Of a stretch of DNA of 64,000 nucleotides, positions 39,560-53,226 are shown one piece after another (the first letter of the stretch is position 1; every line of letters starts with the position of its first letter). Below the pieces are notes generated by a model. The model saw nothing but the letters and a program-made list of their open reading frames with translations. It was not told the origin of the DNA and searched no databases. The position numbers were made by a program, and so were the translations under genes. Source of the DNA: Dipylidium caninum (lineage: Eukaryota; Platyhelminthes; Cestoda; Cyclophyllidea; Dipylidiidae); contig QEYB01000180.1 of NCBI GenBank assembly GCA_017562135.1, positions 992,001-1,056,000 of the forward strand, in the 5' to 3' direction.

Positions 39560-39745
39560 TGACGCGCAGGACTCCTGCGGGGGTCATGGTTGCGGACCCG
39601 GGAGCTCCTCGTAGCGACCGCCGGGGTCGGAGGGCTTGCCTTCGAGCTAAGACCTGGGTCACCCCCCCCCCTCGGGGGAACTTAGGGTGGCTCCTATCCC
39701 GGGGGTATACCTGGCCACAGTGCTGGGGCTGAGGTCGCTTCCTCA
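39560..39745. repeat. Compact GC-rich island, possible copy of a dispersed element
   Basis: About 185 bases of very GC-rich sequence stand out from AT-richer flanks. It contains a run of 10 C followed closely by a run of G (39662-39679, a potential hairpin), several GGGTC/GACC pairs and no open frame of note. The sharp boundaries suggest an inserted or dispersed repeat rather than local drift. No terminal inverted repeats or target-site duplications could be defined by eye. Confidence 0.3.
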
Positions 39746-40392
39746 GTAATCATCGAGAGTTACAACACGGCTTTCGTTCGAGGCGTTGGCGGGTGGGAGG
39801 ATGATGGGCGATCAGCAACCTCATGGGCCTTCTTGTCTGGGAAATGAGGATTAGCCGATGGCTGGCGGGTTGTGATGCGGTGCAATCGTCCACAACCGTG
39901 GTGAGGCATTTGCTGTGAGCTACTTTCCAACAATTCCCCCTTCACCTTAACAAGTGCACGCTTTTGAACAGCACCCCGTCTTATAGGCCCCCACTATTTT
40001 TAAGGTTTATAAAATGAATTTGGCGTTGTACAGGAGCATAAAATTTCACTAGAATTCACTACTTATTAGGATTTACCAAAAGATTTGAAGTGGTAGGACG
40101 GTCCGCTGAGCGAATCCCACGATGCGCTGCTACCACCTACACCACAAAGATAATAGACATTTCATGTACCATGCCTGCATGGAGCGAAAAGGAGCTGCTT
40201 CAACCCGCATCTAAGGCAAGTAAACGCGAGAGTAAGATGATGATGAGAAGCTCATGTATATCTAAAGTAGGCAACGGCCACACTGTCTGCCAAGTTCCTC
40301 AGTATTTTGGTGAAGTTCGGCAGGAATAATTGCAAGGAACTGGCCACGGTAACTCGCCTAGACAAAACTAGAGAATGATCACACTTCGTGTT

Positions 40393-40426
40393 GTGTCAGT
40401 AATAAAGCTGTGTCAGTAATAAAGCT
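40393..40426 (+). repeat. Perfect 17-base tandem duplication
   Basis: The unit GTGTCAGTAATAAAGCT occurs twice head to tail without a mismatch. It lies in non-coding DNA and looks like a recent slippage or repair duplication. Confidence 0.9.
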
Positions 40427-42493
40427 GTGAGCTTCTCGACACATACAAGACAAAGGCACTGATATACCACACAGGTCGGCATATCAAGTTCCGTGGAGCA
40501 AAAGCAAGTGGCGGCAGTCGAAAGAACCTCCCTACGTGTCACCAGTTGTTAAGCCCATCATCTCTTACTTCGCGCGCAGCCATAACTCTAGATGGCGTAG
40601 CTGCACAAAAGAACTAATCGCTGCCTGAGATATCAAATTGTACCGACAAAACTTACATTAGTACATTACGCAAGATGGACACCTTATATTCTTCATGACG
40701 TTCGAATATTTAAAATGTATGAGCCACAAACAGACCAGATATGACTTAGGCAATTTGTTAATCGACTTCGCCTCGAAATTCAAGCAAGAGGACGCTTTAT
40801 TGCATGCATACGATCTCCATTTTTTCCTGTGAGTTAAATAGAGAATGCTTGAAAGGCTCACTAGGCCCGTGATTATACACTCGTGGTGCTAACGATCCTC
40901 AAAACTCAAACAAAATCTCCATCGAACGAATTAAAAAGGTGAGATGTTTCAAACTGATGAAATTGATGGCCATGTGAAATCAAAGCTCGAAATGCGAGTG
41001 GACTTTATAATGCAAGCGACAGACTAGCAGTAAAGTATCTAGAGGAAATTGCCTCGAAAATCTATAAACGTAAAGCTTTAGTAGATATTAGTCCTCGATA
41101 TCGTGCATGGCGAACCGAGCGATAACTAAGTGGGCGAAGTTAGCGGTTTGGTAATAAAACCCAGTCCCGGATCATATTTTGCGACCGGTAGTTACCTGAG
41201 GGCATCCAATAAGGACACACAGCCTGAAGAGTGAGACTGATATTAGGGTCACTTGACGATGGAATAAGGATTTTTGGCCTATAACGGCAAGAGTCAGAAG
41301 AAGGGCAACACTGATTACATTTGTTCAGACACAAACAACCAAATACTCAGTCGTTTGTTATGGTTTAACTCTTACCGTGACTTTAAGTCTTAGTTTGGAC
41401 ACAGCTCGCGTCTTGAAACTCCAGGCTACGCTTGAACTACTGCAAAAAATCTTTTGTAAGTAAACTTGTCAAATGAAAGAATGGCTTGTAATATCCCGGA
41501 AACACCGGCTAATACAACTTCCACCCCGAAAATTGGAACAGACATGAATATTAACGCTTGCTCGAATCAGATGAGATAAAAACTTTCTACACATATCATA
41601 TGGCTTGCAATCCAATGCTTCCAAAACGACTCCCAGTACTCCACTTCAAAAGAATACGACCAAAACGATACCTGAATTGGGGCAAATAAAGGAGGCCCAT
41701 TGATTTTTAATGAATGCTGATAATTGCGGCTTTCGTTGTTATGATCCATAAGGCAGAAATCAGTATACAGAGAGTGCTCAATCGAATCATTGACTAAATT
41801 AGAATTAGCAAAAAAGAGGGAGTGGAATGGACTAGGAAGTTGGTAGAATAACAGTTCGGAAGAGCATCTGAAACAGGGAAAACAAACCAGTGGAAGTAAG
41901 TCCTTCTTACAAGTAAAAGTCGTGGTCACAGAGGTCACGAAATGGCCAATGATGCTTCTTGCACACACCAAGAAATAATGTTTTGACTTATTCTTATGCG
42001 TCTAATGGCAACTATTAAATGTCCTTCAACAATCGGATTCTCATAGCTAGGCAAAGGCGTATGTATACGAAAAGCGGATAGGTGGTTGAACAAGTAATGG
42101 CAGATAATGGCGCTCCAATGAGTTTATGTAAGGAAAATGTTGATCTAACATAGCTTACGAAGCTTTCTGTTATGCTTAACATGATTCACGTGGAGATTTG
42201 TTTAAATGTATCACTTTATTTCATCACCATCTGACACTTTTCGTCGCTTTTTCCTACGACGATCGAAATTTGAGAGACGAAATAGGAACTACTGAATAAC
42301 CATAGTGCCCATGCCTCAACTAGTTGCTTCTCATGGGGATTAATTTTTCGTATCTAGAGTTATAACGAGTTTTGCAGATGGCTTTTGTTTTAATTAACCG
42401 TTTTCCTCCCGAGTTTTTATTTTTCCGAACATATACCGTACACCGCTTTTGGGTTTGACTTTATCGGATCAAGCTCAGGTGTGATAGATTACA

Positions 42494-45162
42494 ATGGCCG
42501 AGGATCTGGCATCGCAAGGCTTCGAAATAGTTACAGATGAGAATGGGCAGGAGCTCGTGAAGCTGTTGTTTATGGATGAGACTAATGAGTCGTCAGGGTA
42601 TGCTCTAGTTTCTCCCGAAGACGCCAAGCGAATTATGAATGGTGAAGCCACCCTACAGAATGTGATTGATGAAGATGGGAAGCAGCTGCTTACATTGGTA
42701 CCTGTTGAACAAGACCAACTTACGTTGCAGGTAATTTTCGTAATAGCCGCTGGGCTGTCCCACATTAATTGATCCCCTGCTCCATTCTATCCTTACCACT
42801 TAATAGATTCCTAATCCTACGTTTACTTATTTTTAGGATATGGATGATGCCATTGGGGACGCCAAATCTGAGCCTGCTTCACAGCAATCCGAACACAGAG
42901 ATAATCTAATGGAGACTGCACGCGCTTCGCCATCATCTGAGTCAGAGATTCCTCATAGTGATAGGAAGTCCAATGAAAAGGTCGCCGAACCGGGGCCTAA
43001 GAAAACTTTCAATGCATCTGCGTCCGATCCAAATAGCGAAGAGGTCCAGATGACATCCGTTGAACCCGCTGCTACTCCTGGTGAAAATACTGAACAATTC
43101 ACTATAACAGAACAGGCCGCCCTATTAGATGGTCATCCCGTACAAATGGTATCTCTCACTGATGCTGCCGGAAATGTTATAGATCAAAAACATGGTCAAG
43201 TAGGCACTCAAGTGGTGATGGAACTTCATGGACAAGCATTTGCATATGAAATCCGTGGTCTCACAGAAGTTGGGGAGCCAGTTACGGTAAGTTAAGTTGA
43301 TTATGGGTTACTTGTGGTGTGCTGTGTATTTTTGCACTTTTTTTAAATTTTAGTCCACTTTATTACTTTCGGTGGAGAACGTTGAAGGTCAGGAGACATC
43401 TCAAGCTATCAATGCTACTGAGGTCAATGAATCGTCTCAAGCGCAGTGGTCGGCGAATGAAGTAAAACCCATTCTATTCGATTTACGTATGAGGTAAAAT
43501 CTTTAAGTGTTTTGCCGTCTTTAGGAGAATAAGCAGACGGAGGTTGATATACCCGTAGGCCAGCAATATACGCTCACGGAGGCGACGACAATAGTTGACG
43601 GGAAGAATATGCAAACAGTTGTCTTGGAAGATGATAAGGGCAATATAATTGATCAGAAACAAGGAAATATCGGAGACCATGTTATTATTGAGCTCAATGG
43701 TCAGTCTTTGGACTACGCTTTCCTGGGTCCATCTGAAAATGGTGAACCGGTCCAAACGGTGCTAGTTGTAACCCAGGATAATGGAAGTGGTGAAGAAAGT
43801 GAAGCTGGTTTAACAGCGGCTAATTGGTGCCCTTCTGGTCTTTCTCACGATCTCTACACTACCATACGTCGTCATGCGGAGGCTATCGTACACGAAAGGC
43901 TTGCAAACCGTCCCGAACTCTCATTTCCAAATGCTGCTTCAGGACCATACCAACGTAAATTGGGCCCTTACGCAGCTTATCAGGAGATGGTTGAGATTGC
44001 AAAAACTTACGCCGTTGGAGCTAGCCAAGGTGAAACACTTGAGCGCTATGAAGTTCTCCGAGGGCATGCCAAGATATATCGCTCCGGACCGCAGGCTCGC
44101 CCACTCACTGTAAACGAGTTGGTCATCAACGAAGTTGCTTCGCAGCTATGTCGCTTCAAACCGGGATTATTGTTTCATAAGCGGGAACTATACCAATTAG
44201 CTTTGGGTGTTGCGGAAGCTTGTTCCCAAGAAATTAAAACAGCTCAAATTCAACAATCAAATCAACTGCTGCAATCGTCGCAACCGGAAAGCGCTGTTGT
44301 AAGCGGACAAGTTGCCAATAGTCAATTGGCCATGCTTGAATCACGGGGCCTGACCGCCATCCAGCCCAACCATGTTCCAGTGAGCACAGCTGTAGTTATA
44401 TCTCAGGTTGGAACCGCAGTACGTGCAGGGAGCGTAGTGCCTATCTCACCAGAAGGTGGAGTTGTTCTTGCTTACACGGCCACGGACGCTTCGAACGATG
44501 CTAATGCTCTCATCGGACAGAGCCTTAAGGGTAAGCAGTCCCTTAGCGTTGGTACTCTCCAACATTACATACCCAATATGGCAGTAGTTAAACGGGATCT
44601 TACCTACAAATTATCGGCCTCGGAAATGGAGGCACTTCGTCTAGCTGCTGTAAACGCTCTAACGGATCTGCCCACTACTCTTGAGGTGAAACCGAAATCT
44701 GATTGCACAAATATTGAGCGTGCTTCGTGGGATCGTGCGACGGAACTTGCGGCATTGCGCTCTGAATCAGCAATTGGCACTACTGATCCGCATGCAATTG
44801 CTAGTTTGCTTGTCAATGATACAACTCGTGTTGATTCCGTGCGTGAGATTGCAGCGTTGTATGGGCGCGTTCCACTTCAATCCACTGGTGCTGGCCAGAC
44901 TACAAATGTAATTAGTCCTTCCTATCCTGGAACTGCTCCGTTAACGACGGCCGCAAGATCTCCCCTTCTCACGCCTTATGAAACCGCTTGTAACGAAGCT
45001 GCTGCCTATCTTGCTGCTGGCCAACCTGCGCTTCTTACGCGTCGACGAGAACTCGCTGAATTGGCTCGAAAAGTTGTGCGCAATTGCGGTTGTCAATTTA
45101 CTCATGCTCCAAGCCTGGATAGGGGGTGGGTATTCGAGTATTTTAACAATGTCTGGTGGTAG
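42494..45162 (+). CDS. Uncharacterised protein with duplicated beta-type modules and repeated helical segments
   Basis: Four exons, 42494-42730, 42837-43286, 43354-43461 and 43525-45162, all join in phase 0 to give 810 residues. I do not recognise the family. Two modules of about 63 residues are clearly related, at about 167-229 (FTITEQ to GEPVT) and 280-343 (YTLTEA to GEPVQ); both share a G-N-V/I-I-D-Q-K core. A shorter pair lies in exon 1 (TDENGQELVKLL and IDEDGKQLLTLV). A helix-rich region follows (about 365-500). Its segment NEVASQLCRFKPGLLFHKREL is echoed near the C-terminus by NEAAAYLAAGQPALLTRRREL, a second internal duplication. The acidic, Gln- and Thr-rich linkers suggest a nuclear protein, but that is inference. 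An acceptor-like AG at 42477-42478 lies 15 bases before the ATG, so the 5' UTR is probably spliced. The ORF stops 48 bases before the LRWD1 ATG, and an alternative splice could fuse the two. Confidence 0.8.
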
Positions 45163-45210
45163 TCGTTAGCGCGCATTTTGGTTGACAGGTACTTTTCCGT
45201 GGACCAAGTT

Positions 45211-48200
45211 ATGGAATTGGATCTTTCAGCTGCGGAACAGTTACTTCATGATCCATTGGAACGTCTCGATTTAAATGATAATCAGGAACCCGATTCTTCG
45301 AATGGCAAGTCGACAATTCCTGGTTAATTTGATTTATTCCTCCTATTTTGATTTAGTTGGTTTCTTGTCAGAGGACCTCATGTCATTAGATCTCTCTTGC
45401 GAAGAGCATAACATCCTCGACGATATTGCCATTTATACCGCTACTGGAACGGACACGCTGAAGAAGGTTCGGATATTGAGGTAAGTAATGCCATGATCTT
45501 AAGATTAACGAAACATGCAAACAACTGTCCACCGTAGTAGTTTTTTAGATCCTTCTGTTATACGCTTAAGTCTTAGAATTATAGTGTACTGAATTGCTGT
45601 TGACGTACCATTAGCTAGTCTTAACTTCTATTGATGGAGTAGCTTAATTTTTCTTATTTCACTATCGAATTGAACGTCATATAGTAGATTTGTCAAACTA
45701 CTTTTCCATCATTGATGACGATGCCTAAGCATCATGTTAAGGGTTGGAAGGTATTTTCTGATATATCAATAGCTAAATTTCCTCTTAGCCTCTCTGATTG
45801 CTCGTTTACTGGAATAATGCCAGTCCACCTAAATCAATGCATCAACTTGGTGGAGCTTAATCTTTCCAACAATCGCTTGCATGCTCTCCCTCGGTGTTTA
45901 CATCTACCTAAATTAAAACGCCTGAACCTAACTAAAAATGCGCTCTTGGTCCGTTATGCGAAGGAGAATGGGCCACCGCTTATTGAACAGTTCCCGCGAC
46001 TTACTTCGATTGAAATAGATCAGGAACTAAAAGAGGTCAGTTATTATTGAAGAGGTGAAGAGGAAACCCTCTGCTCACTTCAATTTCGTGCTTATATTAG
46101 TAGCTCTTGCGTACTTTGTTACCATACCAAATGAAACATGCCAAAGTCGCAGTTACATTGACATGAAGTTCTCTGCAGGCGAAGAATATGACATTTTTCA
46201 TTTTAGATGCTGAAGCCACAATCTTTGGCATATCTTTGTCCTAATTTAAAATCTATAAACGGAGAAGAATTTAGTGTTGAGGCAACCGAAGAGACTATCA
46301 AAACTGCTCAAGCTGCGAAGCAGGAACTTGCCGCTCTGGTAAGCATTTTTTTTCAAACTGGATGCGATACTGCTGAACAGAGCGGATATTTCCTCATCAC
46401 AATTCTCAACTCGAATTAAAAGTGCGCTATAGATTTCACGTAGTACATTGGAGTGGATGTTTTGAATCTATGAAATTCTTGATATTTGTGAAACCAGTAT
46501 AACTGGTTTTCAGAATTTAAAGGACTCCATTTTTTTAAGCTTCTTCGTTTCATTTTTAGGTACATTCCAAATGGGAAGATGACTTAGTAGAATTTTTCAA
46601 GAAGAGTGTACCACATCGCGATCTTATTTGCGTTATTGAGACACTCGTGTCACACGCAGTCAACCAGAGCCTTACCGTAGATGAGCCCTTCAAACACTGC
46701 AAAGCTGTTTTGGTAAAAGCTCTCGCACAGGCTATTCCTTATTTTTCATGTTACGATTTTCTGTGGTTTTCTCAAATTCTTAGATGCATAACAGTGGTGT
46801 TTTTTGTTTGACTACGATAAAGATTCCTTATTTTCTGGCATCTGTTGCATGGCACCCACTCATATGAACTTCATAAATATGTTGGGTATTAGTAGTTGCC
46901 ATTGTTTGAAATTTTAGGCTCGTCACATAGCGGAAGAGTTTCTTGCGCCGAAAGTGGTGGATGATGAGGATGAGGATGAACATGCAGGTAATGTTCAAAT
47001 GAGGTCGGACTCCGAGTCTCGCGAGAATACAGGAAATGATACGGTGGCAGGCCCTGCAGAGGAGGTTTCTGTTAGTGGGGTTCCCGAAGAAGGGTCTACT
47101 AAAGTAACAGGATCCACAGACAATTCAGTCGCTGCTGCGACCATTGCCCCCGTCACTACCGTCACCACTACGGAGGGTGAGAAGAAGGAAGATCGAAATG
47201 CCGCCGAGGCTGAACGGGAAGCGGTGGCTGCTGCACACAACATGACCCTTTTGCCCGATGAACCGTTGGACCGCCTTTCGGGTATCATAGGAACTGCAAT
47301 ACAGCATGGCAAGACCGTGGTTTATTCGGTTATTCGCTCCGCTGCACGGCAGCCTAACGGCGATCTCATAATTCCCGTAGTGGGTGGCAGCATGGCTAAC
47401 GGCTTCGAACCGACAAGACATCCAGATGGTGTGTTCTTTTTACGTTTTTGAGCATAAGATAACGGTTCTACATGACACGCATGGATTCATGCGATTACTT
47501 TAAATATTAATATATTTTTGTAATTATAGATAGTTTAGAGCAGAGCGACTCCGAGAATAATGCTCCACAATCTGTGGTCACGCTTAGACAACCAACACAT
47601 CGTCGTACTACCATAGGTGGAACCCGCATCGTTCCTACGAGCGGAGCAGTTCTTGGTTCGCGTCGACCCGGTCTTATGCTCGCTGGTCGAGGCGGCGGGT
47701 TGAATAAGCGAGCATCAATGGTTGTCCGTCGCCACGAAGACGAATATTTAATGGCAGATACCTCTGGAACTCATGACTATTCTGGCTATGGTGATTTGGA
47801 TGAGCAGGAAGAGGTCACTCCACCTAAGCCTGTCAAAACTCCCGGCCATTGGCAACCTGGAAAGCGTGGTCGTCCACCTGCATCCCATTCTCAGAAAAGG
47901 CTAGTTTTGTTAAATAAATAAGTTTTCCATCATCTAAATGTGCGTATTTAGCTTAGTGATTTTTTGTTGACATCTTTCAGGGCTCTTGCTCAACAAGAGG
48001 AGAGGGAGACTGCAGCTTTGCTGCAAAATGTTAAGATCCCACCGCCCCACGCTCCACCACCAGCCACTCTTAGAATGTCCACTCGCGACTCAAATCGCAT
48101 GAAGCGCTTTTCTGCATACGGTGCTATTGATACTGCTGCTGCTCTTGCTGGACAGGAGGAAGCTCTCATGGTCGCTGCTATCGCCCAAGAGGATGAAGAA

Positions 48201-50711
48201 GCTGAAGGCCCTTTCTCAGAGGATAGGGAAGACGAAAGTGTTAGGAGGGGCGCTGGTGCATTCAGAAAAGGCGAAGGCGAAGTTCATGGTTAATCTTCTA
48301 GTTTATAACTTGGACCTAATAGTATTTCGCGGTCGGAGCAGTTATAAGTGTCATGATGAAAGATTTAGCTTGGTTTTGAGCTGTATCTTTGACGCTTGTT
48401 TTCTTTAGCGGAAATCGCTACTGTCGATGATTCGGAGGGGGTATTGCGTTCTGAAGAGGTCGAGGAAACTGCTTCTCCTGGTCCTGCGCCACCTAAACGA
48501 GGAAGAAGGCCGGGCTTCAGCCTCAAGGCAATGAGGGCTAGAGCTTCTGCTCCCGCTACCCCGTCTTCAATTGAAGCGGATAACATGCAAAGCTTATCAC
48601 CGAAAAACTTTGAAGATGAGGCCTTTATTCGACACCTCATTGAAATTTCCGTTAATACTGATAGTGCGCCTCCTGTCCCGAGCCTTATCCAACTTGGAGA
48701 AGTAAGAAACCTCATTACTTCTTCGAAGATTATATAGCTAAAAGTTTTCTCTGACCACTTTTAATTGGATTTTCCAGATGGTTGATTACGACCCTCTACA
48801 CTTTATCCGATGTCACGCCCGAGATAACGATCCATTGGACTGCTCTACAAAGGTCTGGCGCTGTGCCTTTGAACCAAATCCCACAGATCCGAAGGGCACC
48901 ACGTCGGTGGTCGCCACTTGTGGCGGCGAGTGCGTGTGCCTCATTGACTGTCAGACAGGGAAAGTGCTTAAGCGGTTCAAACATGTCGGAGAGGTGAGCC
49001 TCATGCACGGAGATTAGCTTATATTGGAATGCATTTACTGAGTGAAATTTTTCTCATCGCCAATGTGAGTAGCACAAGGCAAGACCTGCGGTTCTTGATT
49101 TTGTGGTTTAGTGTAGTCATTGTTCCTTAATAGGAATTTTATGCGGTTGCGTGGACCACGGTTGAAATGGCTTCTGGTCATCCCACGAATTTGTTGGCCG
49201 CAGCAGGCAAGCTTAAAGAGATACGCCTTCTTCATCCGGAGCAGTTGGTCTGCTATGCAGAAATGAAGGGCCACCGAGAAGAGATAGCTTGCATGGTATT
49301 CCACCCAACGAAACCCACAATTCTCTTCTCCGGTGATTCTAAGGTATGCCACGATTCCGCATAATGCTGTTCCTTTGTTTATATTTCAGTATCATGTCAC
49401 CATGCTTCAGAGTTGAATAACTTAAGCTAGCCACTAAGTGACGATTTTTTTTGTTTGCGTGGCACAAATCTGTTTAATTGGCATGTGATATTGAACTTCA
49501 TTTAGATAATCATGTTACACCAGTCCTCCCTTTTTATGCCAGGCTTGCATCTGCGTATGGGATGTAGGTGTACCTTCGGCACCTGAGTACAGAACTAAAC
49601 ATCATCTCTTGATGCGGCTAATCTGCCCTCGGCCTCACCTTAACCCTGTTCTCAACCTCGTCTTCATGCCTAATTATGATACCCTTCTGGCTGGCTGTGA
49701 AGATGGTGTTTTCGCGTGGACAATTCAAGATTTCAAGAAACAAAGGGTTGCTGAAGATAGGTGAGCGTATGCTATAACTACCAGATGACTCCTTTCCCGA
49801 ATGCGTGTGTAAGGATTTTTAATCGAGTTTTCTCCGAATATCTTTGAAAACTGGTTTTTTACCTTTTATAGGGTACCAACAATGGAGATCAAAATCCCCA
49901 CAAATCGCGAGCCTTGTTTCGATGGTTTAGCGCGATTGTCTGAAAATCTCGTTGTTGTAAAGTGTGTGGAAGAGGGAGAAATTTACGTATTTGATTTCGC
50001 GCAGGTAAATAAATTTTTAGATACGTAATCGGATGCTTTCGCGGTTAATTAAATGAAAACAAATTTGTTAGTGATTCAGATGAAATTTAACAGCTAACAA
50101 CCTTGGATGTAAAATGCTGCTTTTCATGCTTTCGCGGATACTTTATGTAGATGATTTGATAAAGTTGGATGTTTGAGTGCTAATTCTGAATTCAAATTAC
50201 TGACTAATTCATTCTCTTGTAGCTCCTCTTAAATCGTAAAAGAACGGCTTCGACTAAAAAGGTGGTAACTGCTGAAATTTTGGGGCAATTGCGATGGCAG
50301 ACAACAGATGAGATTTATATCAATGTAACAGCCAGGCCAGGACTTGGTGCTGTTGTTTGTGGTGATAATGAAGGTACCATCTGGCTTTACGATCTTCAAG
50401 AGCACGTTATCAACGAAGAAAAAGGAAAAAATTTTAAGGTTAAACCTGTCAAGGTAATTTTTTACTTTTAATTAAGGTTATTCGTTTCTAAGATTGTCAG
50501 TTTTTTGTATGTATATTTTTTTCACCAGATTCTCGAATGGCCTGAATGCAGCGTAGGAGGGAGCCGCGAGGAGGATCCTCAGGTGAAAGAAAGTATAAAT
50601 TCCGGCTTTAGAAATCCGGTTGTTAATGCTACAGATATCAGCTCCGACGGTGCATTTTTAGTCGCCGTCACCGACAACAACCTCGTTTGTATATGGAACT
50701 TCTCTGGATAG
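45211..50711 (+). CDS. LRWD1: LRWD1/ORCA: leucine-rich repeat and WD40 origin-recognition-complex-associated protein
   Basis: Binds ORC and repressive histone marks and supports replication licensing and heterochromatin. Fifteen exons: 45211-45304, 45372-45480, 45789-46035, 46207-46338, 46560-46712, 46918-47428, 47530-47899, 47981-48288, 48409-48701, 48778-48993, 49134-49343, 49543-49760, 49872-50004, 50223-50453 and 50529-50711. All phases agree and total 1136 codons; the human protein has 647 residues. LRRs occupy about 1-195 (LVELNLSNNRLHALP, LKRLNLTKN). A linker of about 500 residues follows, acidic then basic, with AT-hook-like GKRGRPPA and KRGRRPG. The WD40 part starts at DPLHFIRCH and matches human LRWD1 closely (VATCGGECVCLIDCQTGKVL, EFYAVAWT, LLAAAG, VWDVGVP, LLAGCEDG, VVCGDNEGTIWLYD, ILEWP, NLVCIWN at the end). 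Two introns use GC donors (45305 GCAAGT; 47900 GCTAGT). The start is uncertain: an AG at 45187-45188 precedes this ATG, and the frame is open upstream of it. Confidence 0.92.
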
Positions 50712-51708
50712 TTTATCACTTTATATCGTATATGTAATCTTATATTAGGTAAAGTGGGGATTGTCAGTACAGTATGATCTACTTGACTCAACTTCTGGAT
50801 TGGCTAATGGAGAGGACTCATCAGAGCCAAAGTATGGGAATAGAGTTAGTTCATGAACTGGCCCTTGACTCTAGATTACTGTAGAAGGATATCCGAAATT
50901 CTGCATTCTTCGTTTTATGAAATCCAAATTGGGTGGCTCGGCTCAGAGGTTTCTCTGGGTGCATCAGTGTGATGTTTTACCAAAGCAGGGGGATGGGCGC
51001 TTGGACACAACCCAAGGGTCACGCCGTTGGTGTAGTATGGGTCGGTGGAAGTGGGGCTTGTGTACACTTCTTTTCTCAAAGGCATTTGACAAAAAAGCTG
51101 TTCGTGAAATTCCATGTCCATTTACGTTCATTCTGGTACCGCAGATTTTGAGAGCCATTTGCTGTTTGGAACTGAGGCGGGTCATACTTCAGTAATTGCA
51201 CTGAGTGCTATTTACCTACAATCAAAAACGAGCGTGGTGTTGTGACTGCAGTAACGCTTATCCACCGTGTCTTGTTGACTACTGAAGGTCAACAGTGAAT
51301 CCTAGTCCAATCTGCAGCGTCAAAAGCTAAGAGCTGTTTATCGAGCCCAAATCTATGCGGGCAATGCCATTACACTACAGTTGCGTTGTTTAAATCCCAT
51401 CACATAGGACCATCCGGAGATGAATACCTCATGCAACTAAACTTTCGCTACGAGCGTTGTGCGCCGTGTTTGAGACTCAATGCATAACCTTTTTTTTATC
51501 ATTGGTTAAATTAGAATTTATTTCAACATTACAGAATTTTAATTAAAGGCAACGGCGAGAATATTTTTTATTTATAGAAATTATCTTAGACTTAGTGTAT
51601 ACATTTTATCATTCGTTGTTTGAGTAAGCTGGAAGCTTGACTTGGACTTCAGTCTTGCGCCTTCGGCGTTTGTCTCGTACTTTGCTTCCCCTGAGGGAGT
51701 GCTACGAA
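50712..51708. other. Spacer between LRWD1 and UBE2E
   Basis: About 1 kb with no supported gene. Overlapping open frames on both strands at 50915-51195 show no domain. The region should hold the LRWD1 3' UTR and the UBE2E promoter or 5' UTR; no element could be assigned. Confidence 0.6.

Positions 51709-53226
<1,518 letters not shown>

Larger units (their letters stand above)
30140..42493. other. Long intergenic spacer with GC-rich and repeat-like DNA (12.4 kb)
   Basis: No gene with domains or a multi-exon phase-consistent structure was found. From about 30600 to 39800 the DNA is GC-richer than the MEF2 introns, and open frames of 60-156 codons overlap on both strands, as expected by chance in GC-rich sequence. 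The segment includes a (GC)n tract, a CCACCG array, G and C runs, a compact GC island at 39560-39740 and a 17-base tandem duplication; these are listed separately. From about 40000 to 42490 the DNA becomes AT-rich again. Degenerate mobile elements are a plausible source, but no reverse transcriptase, transposase or terminal repeats could be identified by eye. Confidence 0.55.

Noticed and set aside
50917..51195. Open frame containing the string FSKAFDK, reminiscent of LINE reverse transcriptases
   Set aside because: The surrounding residues do not match the reverse-transcriptase domain, there is no catalytic DD box, and the frame is short.
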